This document shows positions 1 through 7,648 of a stretch of DNA of 29,056 nucleotides, piece by piece. The stretch is from DATMXS01 sp035561355. GTDB taxonomy: Bacteria > Acidobacteriota > Terriglobia > Bryobacterales > Bryobacteraceae. The notes below the pieces were generated by a model, which saw only the letters and a program-made list of their open reading frames with translations, did not search any database and was not told where the DNA came from. Position 1 is the stretch's first letter. The number at the start of each line of letters is the position of its first letter. Both the position numbers and the translations under genes were made by a program. The stretch is from positions 1 to 29,056 of the forward strand of contig DATMXS010000418.1 of assembly GCA_035561355.1 (NCBI GenBank), written 5' to 3'.

Positions 1-1
1 C

Positions 2-184
2 ACGATTTCCATCAGAGAGGGCGAAGTCATACGGCGGAGCTACAACTATAGCATGCGGGCGCGGGAACGGCCGGGGGATTGCGATGCCGGCCAGGACGCG
101 CGAAACGGGCCGCCTGGCCCGGGAGAAAGCTGTCCGCAGCGGTCCTCTGTTGCGAGGGCGGGAGGGAGATGTGTTGTACTATAG
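2..184 (+). CDS. Possible 3' end of an upstream gene (partial)
   Basis: An open frame enters from the window edge and stops with TAG at 182-184, just before the exosortase. Its codons mostly end in G or C, as in the neighbouring genes, which is the only evidence that it is coding. The roughly 60-residue tail is rich in Arg and Gly and matches no family I recognise. The frame of the exosortase is also open back to the window edge, so this call is weak. If real, the gene would stop 7 bases before the ATG at 192 and would overlap a start at TTG 174. Confidence 0.2.
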   Translation, partial: TISIREGEVIRRSYNYSMRARERPGDCDAGQDARNGPPGPGESCPQRSSVARAGGRCVVL

Positions 185-191
185 ACATCCA

Positions 192-1061
192 ATGATCGCG
201 GGCACCAGAACTGTGCGCTCCGATGCGGCGGGGGCGATTCCGTGGGCCACGATCGCCTGGTTCGCCGCACTGACTATCATCTGTTACGCGCCCGTATTGT
301 ATAACCTCGGGCGGCAGTGGGCCAATGACGAGGATATGGGCCACGGGTTTTTCGTACCGCTGGTGGCGGGCTACATCATGTGGCAGAGGCGCGCCGAGGT
401 AGCAGCGGTGGTTCCGGCCCCGAACTGGTGGGGGCTCGCGGTCGTTCTTTGGGGCGGTGCACAGCTCTATGTTGCGACGCTGGGGGCGGAACTGTTTCTG
501 GCGCGCACGTCGCTCGTGATCACGATCTTCGGCATCGTGCTGTTTCTTGGAGGACCGCCGCTGCTGCGGGCGCTCCTGTTCCCGCTCGCACTGCTGTTCC
601 TCATGGTTCCGATTCCGGCCATCATCTATAGCCAGATCACGTTTCCGCTGCAGATTTTCGCAAGCCGTGTGGCAGAAGGCGCGCTCGCGCTGCTCGGGAT
701 CCCGGTGCTGCGGGAGGGAAACATACTGGAACTGGCGAACCAGAAACTCTCGGTCGTGGAGGCTTGCAGCGGCATACGCTCGCTGCTCACGTTGACGTTC
801 CTCTCGCTGGTGTACGCCTACTTCTTCGACTCGAAGGCCTGGATGCGGGCGGCGCTGCTGATCGCAACTGTCCCGATCGCCATCGCGGCGAATGCGGCGC
901 GCGTCACGGTCACGGGTATTCTCACCGAGTACGATCCCGAACTCGCCGAGGGTGTGTTTCACACGGCCGAAGGCTGGGTGATGTTCATGATCGCACTGGC
1001 GATGCTGGTCGCCACGCACGCCGTGATCAACCGGATATATGGAGCCGTCCGTGGCCGCTAA
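192..1061 (+). CDS. Exosortase (EpsH/Xrt family)
   Basis: This is a multi-pass inner-membrane cysteine transpeptidase-like enzyme of the exosortase family, which processes proteins carrying C-terminal PEP-CTERM-type sorting signals and usually sits in exopolysaccharide loci. The 289-residue product is almost entirely hydrophobic helices. The family signature VVEACSGIR holds the expected catalytic Cys at about residue 192; a conserved Arg follows in NAARV and a His in FHTAEGW. The start is uncertain. ATG 192 has no close ribosome site, while an in-frame TTG at 174 lies 8 bases after GGAGG (161-165) and would add six residues. The next gene, an EpsI-family protein, overlaps the 3' end by 23 bases, the usual pairing for this family. 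No PEP-CTERM substrate is visible in the window. Confidence 0.9.
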   Translation: MIAGTRTVRSDAAGAIPWATIAWFAALTIICYAPVLYNLGRQWANDEDMGHGFFVPLVAGYIMWQRRAEVAAVVPAPNWWGLAVVLWGGAQLYVATLGAELFLARTSLVITIFGIVLFLGGPPLLRALLFPLALLFLMVPIPAIIYSQITFPLQIFASRVAEGALALLGIPVLREGNILELANQKLSVVEACSGIRSLLTLTFLSLVYAYFFDSKAWMRAALLIATVPIAIAANAARVTVTGILTEYDPELAEGVFHTAEGWVMFMIALAMLVATHAVINRIYGAVRGR

Positions 1062-1713
1062 CCCGTTCGCATTTCTGCGCGGTAGAAACGCACGAATCCT
1101 GACGGCCGTTCTGCTGCTCGAGACCGCCGGCTTGTGGGCCGTTTCGCAGGGCGAGAGCACGCCTGCCCTGCAGTCGCTGTCCGGTTTCCCGGTGGAGATC
1201 GGGGCGTGGAGGTCGATTCAGGAAGGCACACTCGACGACGCGACGATGGAGGTGCTCCGTGCAGACGATGTGCTCTCGCGGACGTATGCCGAGCCCTCCA
1301 GCTATCGTCCCGCCAACCTGTTCATCGCGTACTTCAAGAGCCAGCGCACCGGCCAAGCACCGCACTCGCCGAAAAACTGTTTGCCGGGCGCGGGGTGGGA
1401 ACCGTCGGATTCCGGCGAGTTGGACATCACGGTGCCGGGGCGCGGCACGATTCGCGTGAACAAGTACATCGTTTCGAAGGGCGAGGATAAGAGCGTCGTC
1501 CTCTACTGGTACCAATCGCACCAACGCGTGATCGCGAGCGAGTACGCGGCCAAGGTCTACCTTGTAGCCGACGCGATACGGTACAACCGCACGGATACGG
1601 CGCTGGTGCGCGTGGTGGTGCCCGTGGCCGGTGACGAGGCCGCCGCCATCGATATTGCAAAGCGGTTCGTACAAGGCATTTTCCCCTCGCTCGGGCAGTT
1701 CCTGCCGGCCTGA
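1039..1713 (+). CDS. EpsI-family exosortase-associated protein (DUF3485)
   Basis: This 224-residue protein has one N-terminal membrane anchor (about residues 17-35) and a periplasmic EpsI domain. The domain shows the family hallmark HSPKNCLPGAGW near residue 112, and later a VLYWYQ segment. EpsI proteins are found fused to or next to exosortases and are needed for exopolysaccharide export or processing in methanolan-type systems; their biochemical role is not settled. The ATG at 1039 lies inside the exosortase gene (overlap 1039-1061), so the two are probably translationally coupled. The family call rests on the HSPKNC motif and the gene pair. Confidence 0.88.
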   Translation: MEPSVAANPFAFLRGRNARILTAVLLLETAGLWAVSQGESTPALQSLSGFPVEIGAWRSIQEGTLDDATMEVLRADDVLSRTYAEPSSYRPANLFIAYFKSQRTGQAPHSPKNCLPGAGWEPSDSGELDITVPGRGTIRVNKYIVSKGEDKSVVLYWYQSHQRVIASEYAAKVYLVADAIRYNRTDTALVRVVVPVAGDEAAAIDIAKRFVQGIFPSLGQFLPA

Positions 1714-1718
1714 CAATC

Positions 1719-2747
1719 ATGCGTCTGATCTGGATGTTTCTAGCGCTGCTGGCGCCCGCCGCGGCCTGGCAGCCGGTCCCCGCGCCCGCGGGGGACCCGG
1801 TTTACGACGGCCGCACGGATGAGGTTTTGAAGGCGATAGACGACGTGAACTGGCGGCTCGCGCTCGCCGATTCCGCCGAAGTACAGAAGGTACGCTACAC
1901 CAGCCTGCCACCGCACCGTGAAACAAACCCAACCGCGCAGGGCGCCGGGAACCCGATGGTCATCCCGGCATACGTTTTCATCCCGAAAAAGCTCGACCGC
2001 AGCCGCAAGCAGCCGCTGCTGGTCTTCGTTCACGGCGGCGTGCACTCGAACTTCGGCTCGTCCTCGTACATCCACATCGTTCGCGAGCTGCTGGATCAGG
2101 GGTACACGATCCTCGCTCCGGAGTATCGCGGCAGTACGGGGTACGGCTCAGCATTTTATCGCCACATAGATTATGGCGGCCGCGAGAACGACGACGTGTT
2201 CGCAGGAAGGAACTGGGCGCTGGAGACGTATCCCTTCCTGGATGCGAGCCGCGTAGGCATCCTCGGCTGGAGTCATGGCGGGATGATCACGTTGATGAAC
2301 ATTTTCGATCATCCCGGGGCGTATGCAGCGGCGTATGCGGGCGTGCCGGTGAGCGACCTGGTGGCGCGCATGGGCTACAAATCGGCTGAGTACCGGCGGC
2401 TCTTTTCCGCACCGTATCACATCGGGAAATCCGCCGAGGATGACGTGAAGGAGTACCTGCGGCGTTCGCCGGTGACGCACGCCGAGAAGCTGGCTGCGCC
2501 GCTCCTGATCCACACGAACACGAACGACGAAGACGTGAACGTGCTGGAGGTGGAGCGGCTGATCGCCGCGCTGAAGGCTGCCGGCAAGAAGTTCGAGTAC
2601 AAGATCTACGAGAACGCGCCGGGCGGACACATTTTCAATCGCCTGGATACGAAGCTGGCGAGGGAGTCGAGGGCGGAAGTCTGGCGGTTCCTGGCGGGGT
2701 ACCTGAAGGCGGGGAGGAGCGAGGAGCGAGGAGCAGCGAGGAGGTAG
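1719..2747 (+). CDS. Secreted S9-type alpha/beta hydrolase (prolyl oligopeptidase-like)
   Basis: The 342-residue product begins with a short signal peptide (about residues 1-16) and consists of one alpha/beta hydrolase domain of the peptidase S9/dipeptidyl-peptidase type. The nucleophile elbow GWSHGG places Ser185; Asp in TNDEDVN (about 272) and His304 in GGHIFN complete the triad. HGG at about 105-107 is the expected oxyanion region. It lacks the beta-propeller of full-length S9 enzymes, so it may be an esterase or a peptidase. It starts 5 bases after the EpsI gene stops and is probably in the same transcript. The last dozen residues, rich in Arg, Glu and Ala, and the stop codon are encoded by a heptad repeat element (see 2714-2821), so the native C-terminus may have been replaced. 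Confidence 0.85.
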   Translation: MRLIWMFLALLAPAAAWQPVPAPAGDPVYDGRTDEVLKAIDDVNWRLALADSAEVQKVRYTSLPPHRETNPTAQGAGNPMVIPAYVFIPKKLDRSRKQPLLVFVHGGVHSNFGSSSYIHIVRELLDQGYTILAPEYRGSTGYGSAFYRHIDYGGRENDDVFAGRNWALETYPFLDASRVGILGWSHGGMITLMNIFDHPGAYAAAYAGVPVSDLVARMGYKSAEYRRLFSAPYHIGKSAEDDVKEYLRRSPVTHAEKLAAPLLIHTNTNDEDVNVLEVERLIAALKAAGKKFEYKIYENAPGGHIFNRLDTKLARESRAEVWRFLAGYLKAGRSEERGAARR

Positions 2748-2821
2748 GAGGTAGGAGAGATGCCGCTGAATACAGAGCGCCGGATGCCTGCTCGCTCCTG
2801 GCTCGTCGCTTGTTGCTCCTG
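2714..2821. repeat. Inverted heptad-repeat element 1
   Basis: The left arm holds three exact tandem copies of GAGGAGC (2714-2734) followed by two of GAGGTAG (2741-2754). The right arm has four consecutive 7-base units on the complementary pattern: GCTCCTG, GCTCGTC, GCTTGTT, GCTCCTG (2794-2821). The arms are imperfectly complementary, so the transcript could fold into a long irregular hairpin. The element spans the end of the hydrolase gene and the upstream region of the lipoprotein gene. It resembles element 2 at 22382-22474 in unit length and in the GCTYGT core. Confidence 0.75.
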
Positions 2822-2834
2822 CTACATTAGCCAC

Positions 2835-3356
2835 ATGGTGCGTCCCGTACTCATTTCGGTCTCGCTCGCTTTCCTCCTGGCTGGTTGCGGGCGGCAGGGG
2901 AAGCAGCCGGAGCTCACGGCGAACATGGGCGAGAGCGTTCGGGTGGGCAACCTGTCGTATCTCGTTTCTGAAGCGGGGTGGATGGACCAGATGGGCGATG
3001 GCGCGGCGGCCAAGGTGCCGAAGAACCGGTTTCTGACGGTGCGCCTTTCGATCACGAACGGGGGTGTCCGGCGAGCGATCATTCCCGCTACGGAAGTACT
3101 GGATTCGGCGGGCAACTCCTATCCCGAGGTGCCCCAAGCACCTGGCGTAGACGACTGGCTCGGAGGGTTCCGCGCGCTCGATCCGGCCAGCACCGATCAT
3201 GGGCTGCTGATTTTCGATGTTCCCGTCGGTGCGTACCGGCTCCGGGTATCAGATGCGGCCGACATCGAAGAGCAGAGGACCGCTTATATACTCTTGCCTT
3301 ACCAGACACCGGTGCTGATCCCGCGACCGGATCGCGCCATTCCGGGCTCGAACTGA
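2835..3356 (+). CDS. Small lipoprotein, DUF4352-like
   Basis: The product is 173 residues from ATG 2835. I chose this start because it gives a clean lipoprotein signal: a short hydrophobic stretch ending in LAGC, with Cys18 as the lipidation site. An upstream in-frame ATG at 2760 would put repeat-encoded residues in front of the signal. The mature part has the beta-strand pattern of DUF4352-type extracellular proteins, with NRFLTVRLSITN near residue 60 and an IFDVP segment near residue 130. The function of such proteins is unknown. The next gene begins one base after this one stops, so they are co-transcribed. No strong ribosome site precedes the start. Confidence 0.7.
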   Translation: MVRPVLISVSLAFLLAGCGRQGKQPELTANMGESVRVGNLSYLVSEAGWMDQMGDGAAAKVPKNRFLTVRLSITNGGVRRAIIPATEVLDSAGNSYPEVPQAPGVDDWLGGFRALDPASTDHGLLIFDVPVGAYRLRVSDAADIEEQRTAYILLPYQTPVLIPRPDRAIPGSN

Positions 3357-3357
3357 C

Positions 3358-4197
3358 ATGCGCCGTTTCGCTTTCGGTGTCGTGCTGGCTGTCGCGGCTG
3401 CCGCCCAGCAACCGCCCACGGGGGACCTGCGCATCGTGAAGCCGGCGTTGCGGCAGTACGAGGACGGCCCAGCTTTGCCAGCGGGTCAAACGGTGAGCGC
3501 CGGAGAGACCCTGTTCTTCAGTTTCAACGTGCAGGGATACAGAACTGCCGAGGACCGCCGGTACCACCTCCGGTGGACGGTGGACGTTCTGGACTCACAG
3601 GGTGTTCCGCTCGACGAGAGCGTCACGCGCGACCTGGAAGGAAAGCTCTCTGCCGAGGACAAGGATTGGATGCCGGTTGCGCGGCGCTCGTTCATGGTTC
3701 CGCCGCTCGTTTTTCCGGGTGAATACAAGGTAACGGCGAAGGTGGAGGATGTGCTCGCGAAGCGGACCGCGGCCGCCGAGGTGAAGTTCCGGGTACGGGG
3801 CAGGGAGATCGCGCCGAGCGAGACGCTCACTGCGCGTAATTTCCGGTTCCTGCGTGCAGAGGAAGACATCAATCCGCTGAACCCGGCAGTGTACCGCGCG
3901 GGCGATACGGTGTGGGCGCGGTTCGACATCGTGGGGTTTAAGCACGGCGAGCGGAACCGGATGCAGGTTTCGTACGGGATCGGCATCGCGCTGGCCGACG
4001 GCAAGGTGCTGTTCTCGCAGGCCGAAGCGGCTACTGAGCAAAACGAGAGCTTCTATCCACAGAAGTACGTTCCGGGAGTGGTGAGCGTCACAACGCAGAA
4101 GAATACCCAGCCGGGAGACTACCTGCTGGTTCTGACGCTCCGTGACCTGGTGGGAAGCCAGGTCACGGAGGAGAAACACCCGTTCAGGGTGGAATGA
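3358..4197 (+). CDS. Secreted protein of unknown function
   Basis: I do not recognise this 279-residue protein. It begins with a short signal peptide (about residues 1-17) and continues as a beta-rich soluble protein. Two similar halves are suggested: each has a segment on the theme of TLFFSFNVQGY or TVWARFDIVGF, followed by a strand series ending in GEYKVTAKV or GDYLLVLTL. That points to two tandem immunoglobulin-like or C2-like domains. It lies one base after the lipoprotein gene and closes the plus-strand run that starts with the exosortase, so a cell-envelope or exopolysaccharide role is a guess from context. The last part of the gene contains a perfect 13-base-pair inverted repeat. Confidence 0.65.
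   Translation: MRRFAFGVVLAVAAAAQQPPTGDLRIVKPALRQYEDGPALPAGQTVSAGETLFFSFNVQGYRTAEDRRYHLRWTVDVLDSQGVPLDESVTRDLEGKLSAEDKDWMPVARRSFMVPPLVFPGEYKVTAKVEDVLAKRTAAAEVKFRVRGREIAPSETLTARNFRFLRAEEDINPLNPAVYRAGDTVWARFDIVGFKHGERNRMQVSYGIGIALADGKVLFSQAEAATEQNESFYPQKYVPGVVSVTTQKNTQPGDYLLVLTLRDLVGSQVTEEKHPFRVE
4138..4170. terminator. Perfect 13-bp hairpin overlapping the end of a CDS
   Basis: The arms 4138-4150 and 4158-4170 are exact reverse complements and enclose a 7-base loop. The hairpin ends 27 bases before the end of the plus-strand gene and 41 bases beyond the stop of the convergent csbD-like gene. It could therefore end transcription from either side. No T-tract follows on either strand, so a classical intrinsic terminator is not proven. 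Confidence 0.5.
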
Positions 4198-4210
4198 CGG
4201 AAACGCCAGG

Positions 4211-4429
4211 CTACATGCCGCCCGCGGTTCTGGGCCGCTCTTCACGCCAGGCGTCTACTTCCCGCTCCGCTTCATCGCGCGTGATGCCGTACCGCTCCTG
4301 AATGCGGCCAATGAGCTGATCCCGCTTACCGGCGATCACGTCGAGGTCGTCGTCGGTGAGCTTGCCCCACTTTTCACGGACGCGGCCCTTCATCTGTTTC
4401 CAGTTACCACCGATCGTATCCCAGTTCAT
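4211..4429 (-). CDS. CsbD-like stress-response protein
   Basis: This small, highly charged 72-residue protein has the CsbD-family pattern: MNWDTIGGNWKQ at the N-terminus, then KGRVREKWGKLTDDDL and a helix containing GKRDQLIGRIQ. CsbD proteins are abundant general-stress proteins of unknown mechanism. I chose ATG 4429 because AAGGAGG lies 7 bases upstream; the in-frame ATG at 4435 touches that ribosome site. The gene follows the S9 peptidase on the same strand after 100 bases containing a hairpin, so it probably has its own promoter. Confidence 0.88.
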   Translation of the reverse strand: MNWDTIGGNWKQMKGRVREKWGKLTDDDLDVIAGKRDQLIGRIQERYGITRDEAEREVDAWREERPRTAGGM

Positions 4430-4453
4430 TTGCATCCCTCCTTGAGGATTTTG

Positions 4454-4503
4454 CGGGCCGGCCCCAATCCGGCCCGTACTGCTCATACTGCTCGTACTGC
4501 TCC
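4454..4503. repeat. GC-rich hairpin plus three 9-base tandem repeats
   Basis: An 8-base perfect inverted repeat (CGGGCCGG at 4454-4461 and CCGGCCCG at 4469-4476, 7-base loop) is followed directly by three tandem copies of TACTGCTC plus one variable base (4477-4503). On the minus strand this lies after the S9 peptidase gene and before csbD, where a transcription terminator would be expected. Confidence 0.6.
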
Positions 4504-4529
4504 CATTATCCCCCGGCGGACCGGGTATT

Positions 4530-6914
4530 TCAGTCTGCCCGAGGCGGGGCATCCTTCACGTGGCGATCGAACCAGCTCATCATCTCCCAGAGCACGTGCT
4601 CGATGGACTCCCGAGCCATGTAGCCGTGGGATTCGTGCGGCAGGAAGACGAGCCGGACGGATCCGCCGTTGCCGCGAATCGCCTGATACATGCGGTCGCT
4701 CTGGACAGGGAAGGTGCCGGGATTGTTGTCCGCCTCGCCGTGGATCAGCAGGATGGGCTCCTTGATCTTGTCGGCGTACGAGAAGGGCGACATCTTCATA
4801 TACGTGTCGCGAGCCTCCCAGAATGTGCGCCGCTCGGATTGGAAGCCGAAGGGCGTCAAGGTGCGGTTGTAGGCGCCACTGCGGGCGACACCAGCTCGGA
4901 ACAGGTCCGAGTGAGCCAGCAGGTTCGCGGTCATGAACGCGCCATAGCTGTGCCCTCCGACGCCGACGCGGTTCGGGTCGGTTACGCCCATCTCCGTGGC
5001 CTTGTCGATGGCGGCTTTCGCACTGGCGACAACCTGGTCGATGTAGGTGTCGTTGACGGTTTTGAAATCGCCGACCACGGGCATGGTGGCGCTGTCGAGG
5101 ACGGCATAGCCGCGCAGTAAATAGAACAAGTGCGACATACCGCGGAGCATGGTGAAGCGCTGGGGCGAGCCGACGACCTGGCCTGCAGTCGAGGGGTCAT
5201 TGTATTCGAGCGGGTAGGCCCAGACGACGGTGGGAAGGCGCGTGCCTTCCTTGTAGTTCGGCGGCAGGTACAGCGTAAACGACAGCGGGACACCGTCGGG
5301 GCGCTTGTATTTGACGAGCTGCTTCCTGATGCCCCTGAGCGAGGGAGCGGGGTCAGGAAATGCGGTAACGGGTTTGCGAACGCCGGCGGCGCGTATCGCG
5401 TAGTTCGGCGGCGCGGACGGTGATTCGAAGCGGGTCAGGAGGCTCCTGCCTTCGCGATCGAGCACCGCCGTGACCGTTTCGTACTCGTCCGCCGCTGACT
5501 CGAACAGGCGCTCTGTCTTAAGCGTGGCAAGATCGAGGCGATCGATGAACGGACGATCGCCCTCCGGCGTCGCTCCGGCGCCGTCGAGCAGAATGCCGGC
5601 GCCGGCTACCATGACGGCGCTGTGGCCGGTGGGCAGGCGGTGCATCACGGGCTCGCCGGGATCCTTATAGGCATCGCGGCGGTCGCGGCTCCAGACCAGC
5701 TTGGGCGCTTCACCGGTCTTCGCGAGATACGTGCGAATCCAGCGGCGCTCGCGCTCGTAGTCGCTGACGAAGGCGTAGCCGCCCTCTTCAAAGAACTCCA
5801 GGCCTGCGTACCGTTGCTCGAGCCTGATGAACTCCCGGGGCTCGCTGTTGAAGGGTGCTTTGAGGGTGAGAACGCGGTCGCGGTGCGGGACCTGCGTTTT
5901 CGGATCGCCTCCGTCGAGGGCCTCTGCCCAGACGAGGGTGGCGGGCTCTACCGGGTTCCATGCGTAGCTTCGCGGACCGATCGGCACGCCGTCCACGGGG
6001 ACCGCATCCTGGAGCGGGAGCTTCGCCAGGGTGTGGACCACCTTCCCGGAACGCTCCCAAACTTCGACGTCCTTGGGGAAGAACGTGTAGGTGTAGAGGT
6101 ACGAATAGGGCCGGCGGACACGCGCGACGAGGAAGTGCCTGCCATCGGGCGCGGGGGTGACGGTCTGGAAAATTCCAGGCCTGCCGAGAGGCGTGGCTGC
6201 ACCAGTGACGCTATCGACGAGAGCGAGCTGGGTGGTGGCGTAGTAGTCGAACAGCGCTTCATCGTGCGGATTCTTGAGGAGATCCTGGAAGGTCCACACG
6301 GCGGAGCCCTTGGCGTAGCTTTCCTGCACGTTCGGTCCGGAGGGGGCCGCGGGCGCTTGCGGGGCTTTGCCCCGAGCCGCGGGGATTGTTCGGACGAGCA
6401 TCGTCTTGCCGTCCGGCATCCACTGAAATGCGGCGCCGGCAGCACCGTTCACTTTGAAGGTTCCGATGCGGCGAACCGCACCCGTGAGCCCGCCCACCCA
6501 CAACTCCATGCCGGAGGCAGAGGTGTTGGTGAAGGCGAAGCGTTTGCCGCCGGGATTCCACTGGGGCGCTCCGGCTTTGAGGCCCGGCGGCAGTACGATC
6601 TTCGTTGCCGAGCCGGACGGTAGCCTTACCATGCTCATCTCACTGAAGTACATGGGTGCGTGGGGGCCGTTCGTCGCGGCGCTGATGCGGAGGCCGGCGA
6701 CGCGGACCACAGGCTGCGCCAGGTCCGCGATGGACGAATAGGCCCGGGGCGTGACCATCAGCGCGGCATCCCGGGCCGGGCTGACAACCGGCACCGGCGT
6801 CACCGGGGCATTCAGTACGTCGAGAATCTCCTGGGGAGGTTTCTTGTAGGTTTCCTGCGCATGCGCGCAGATACAGAGAGAGAGCGCAAGTATGCCGATG
6901 AGGCGCGGAAGCAT
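4530..6914 (-). CDS. Secreted S9 peptidase, glutamyl-endopeptidase-like
   Basis: The 794-residue protein has a signal peptide (about residues 1-19), a long N-terminal beta-propeller region and a C-terminal alpha/beta hydrolase domain. The N-terminal pattern PPQEILDVLNAP, then SIADLAQPVVRVAGLRI, is typical of the prolyl-oligopeptidase subgroup that includes chloroplast glutamyl endopeptidase. Ser656 in GGHSYG, Asp729 in GEADNNPG and His763 in HESHGY form the catalytic triad. It likely degrades peptides in the periplasm or outside the cell. The start is 8 bases after the stop of the J-domain gene, so the two are probably co-transcribed. Substrate specificity for glutamate is inferred from family resemblance only. 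Confidence 0.9.
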   Translation of the reverse strand: MLPRLIGILALSLCICAHAQETYKKPPQEILDVLNAPVTPVPVVSPARDAALMVTPRAYSSIADLAQPVVRVAGLRISAATNGPHAPMYFSEMSMVRLPSGSATKIVLPPGLKAGAPQWNPGGKRFAFTNTSASGMELWVGGLTGAVRRIGTFKVNGAAGAAFQWMPDGKTMLVRTIPAARGKAPQAPAAPSGPNVQESYAKGSAVWTFQDLLKNPHDEALFDYYATTQLALVDSVTGAATPLGRPGIFQTVTPAPDGRHFLVARVRRPYSYLYTYTFFPKDVEVWERSGKVVHTLAKLPLQDAVPVDGVPIGPRSYAWNPVEPATLVWAEALDGGDPKTQVPHRDRVLTLKAPFNSEPREFIRLEQRYAGLEFFEEGGYAFVSDYERERRWIRTYLAKTGEAPKLVWSRDRRDAYKDPGEPVMHRLPTGHSAVMVAGAGILLDGAGATPEGDRPFIDRLDLATLKTERLFESAADEYETVTAVLDREGRSLLTRFESPSAPPNYAIRAAGVRKPVTAFPDPAPSLRGIRKQLVKYKRPDGVPLSFTLYLPPNYKEGTRLPTVVWAYPLEYNDPSTAGQVVGSPQRFTMLRGMSHLFYLLRGYAVLDSATMPVVGDFKTVNDTYIDQVVASAKAAIDKATEMGVTDPNRVGVGGHSYGAFMTANLLAHSDLFRAGVARSGAYNRTLTPFGFQSERRTFWEARDTYMKMSPFSYADKIKEPILLIHGEADNNPGTFPVQSDRMYQAIRGNGGSVRLVFLPHESHGYMARESIEHVLWEMMSWFDRHVKDAPPRAD

Positions 6915-6922
6915 GCGCTATT

Positions 6923-7558
6923 TTACTGTTTTACTTGTGCCGACAGCCGGCCGTCGTAGGGAAGCGATTCGCGGGCAGACGGAACGGTACTCTCTGGCCA
7001 GGTGCTTTCGAACCTCGCCGGCTTCAGGAGCTTCATCACGATCCGGTTGGCGGGCTGGCTCTCTTCGACGAAATCAACGCCCGAGCAGGTGATGAGGATC
7101 TCCGAACTGGTCTCGTCCCGACGTACAAACCCCTTCTCGCGCAGGTACCACACGGCGAAGTCCAGGTGCTCGCGTGGAATCGACATCTTGGCTTCGAGAT
7201 CATACAGCGAGAGCCCGGGCGTCTCCGGCACGGAGCGGCGCCGGTTGTACAAAAGGCATAGTACGCCTAGGCGGCGGTGGGTTTCCGCTTCAGTACCTTC
7301 AACAAACTCCTTGGCTTCAAACACCGGCTCTGGCCGCTGGCACTGCGTGGCCAAGCGTACATCGTACTCCGCGCGGGTTTGGGGGTCCGAGAGGATGCGA
7401 TAAGCGTCTTGTAGCAGAAGAAACTTATCAAGATCGCCTGTTTCCGGATTATCCGGGTGATAACGGGCAGCGAGCATGCGATGGACGCGCTGCACCGTGG
7501 CAGGTTCGGCGCTTGGGCTGATCTGCAGGAGATCGTAGTAATCGACGAACGACGCCAT
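6923..7558 (-). CDS. J-domain (DnaJ-like) protein
   Basis: Residues 5-65 form a J domain with the HPD motif at residues 34-36 (YHPDNPETG) and the usual final helix AYRILSDPQTRAEYD. J domains stimulate the ATPase of Hsp70/DnaK. There is no Gly/Phe region, zinc finger or substrate-binding domain, so this is not DnaJ itself. The rest (about residues 90-211) looks helical. It contains a segment on the plan LSLYDLEAKMSIPREHLDFAV then YLREKGFV, which reads like a winged-helix fold. The protein may direct DnaK to a particular client. The gene is directly upstream of the S9 peptidase. Confidence 0.85.
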   Translation of the reverse strand: MASFVDYYDLLQISPSAEPATVQRVHRMLAARYHPDNPETGDLDKFLLLQDAYRILSDPQTRAEYDVRLATQCQRPEPVFEAKEFVEGTEAETHRRLGVLCLLYNRRRSVPETPGLSLYDLEAKMSIPREHLDFAVWYLREKGFVRRDETSSEILITCSGVDFVEESQPANRIVMKLLKPARFESTWPESTVPSARESLPYDGRLSAQVKQ

Positions 7559-7607
7559 TGATATGACGAAGATACTCCCGCAAACAGGGTGACAGCAATA
7601 GACTATC

Positions 7608-7627
7608 GGTACTAAATGGTACCAAAT
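7608..7627. promoter_or_regulatory. Tandem/palindromic GGTAC motif upstream of the J-domain gene
   Basis: Two adjoining 10-base copies, GGTACTAAAT and GGTACCAAAT, also form the dyad GGTAC-N6-GTACC. The motif lies about 50 bases upstream of the J-domain gene start, in an AT-richer stretch. It could be a repressor operator; no regulator gene is adjacent. Confidence 0.3.
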
Positions 7628-7648
7628 CGCAAGATTATTAACTTCTTT

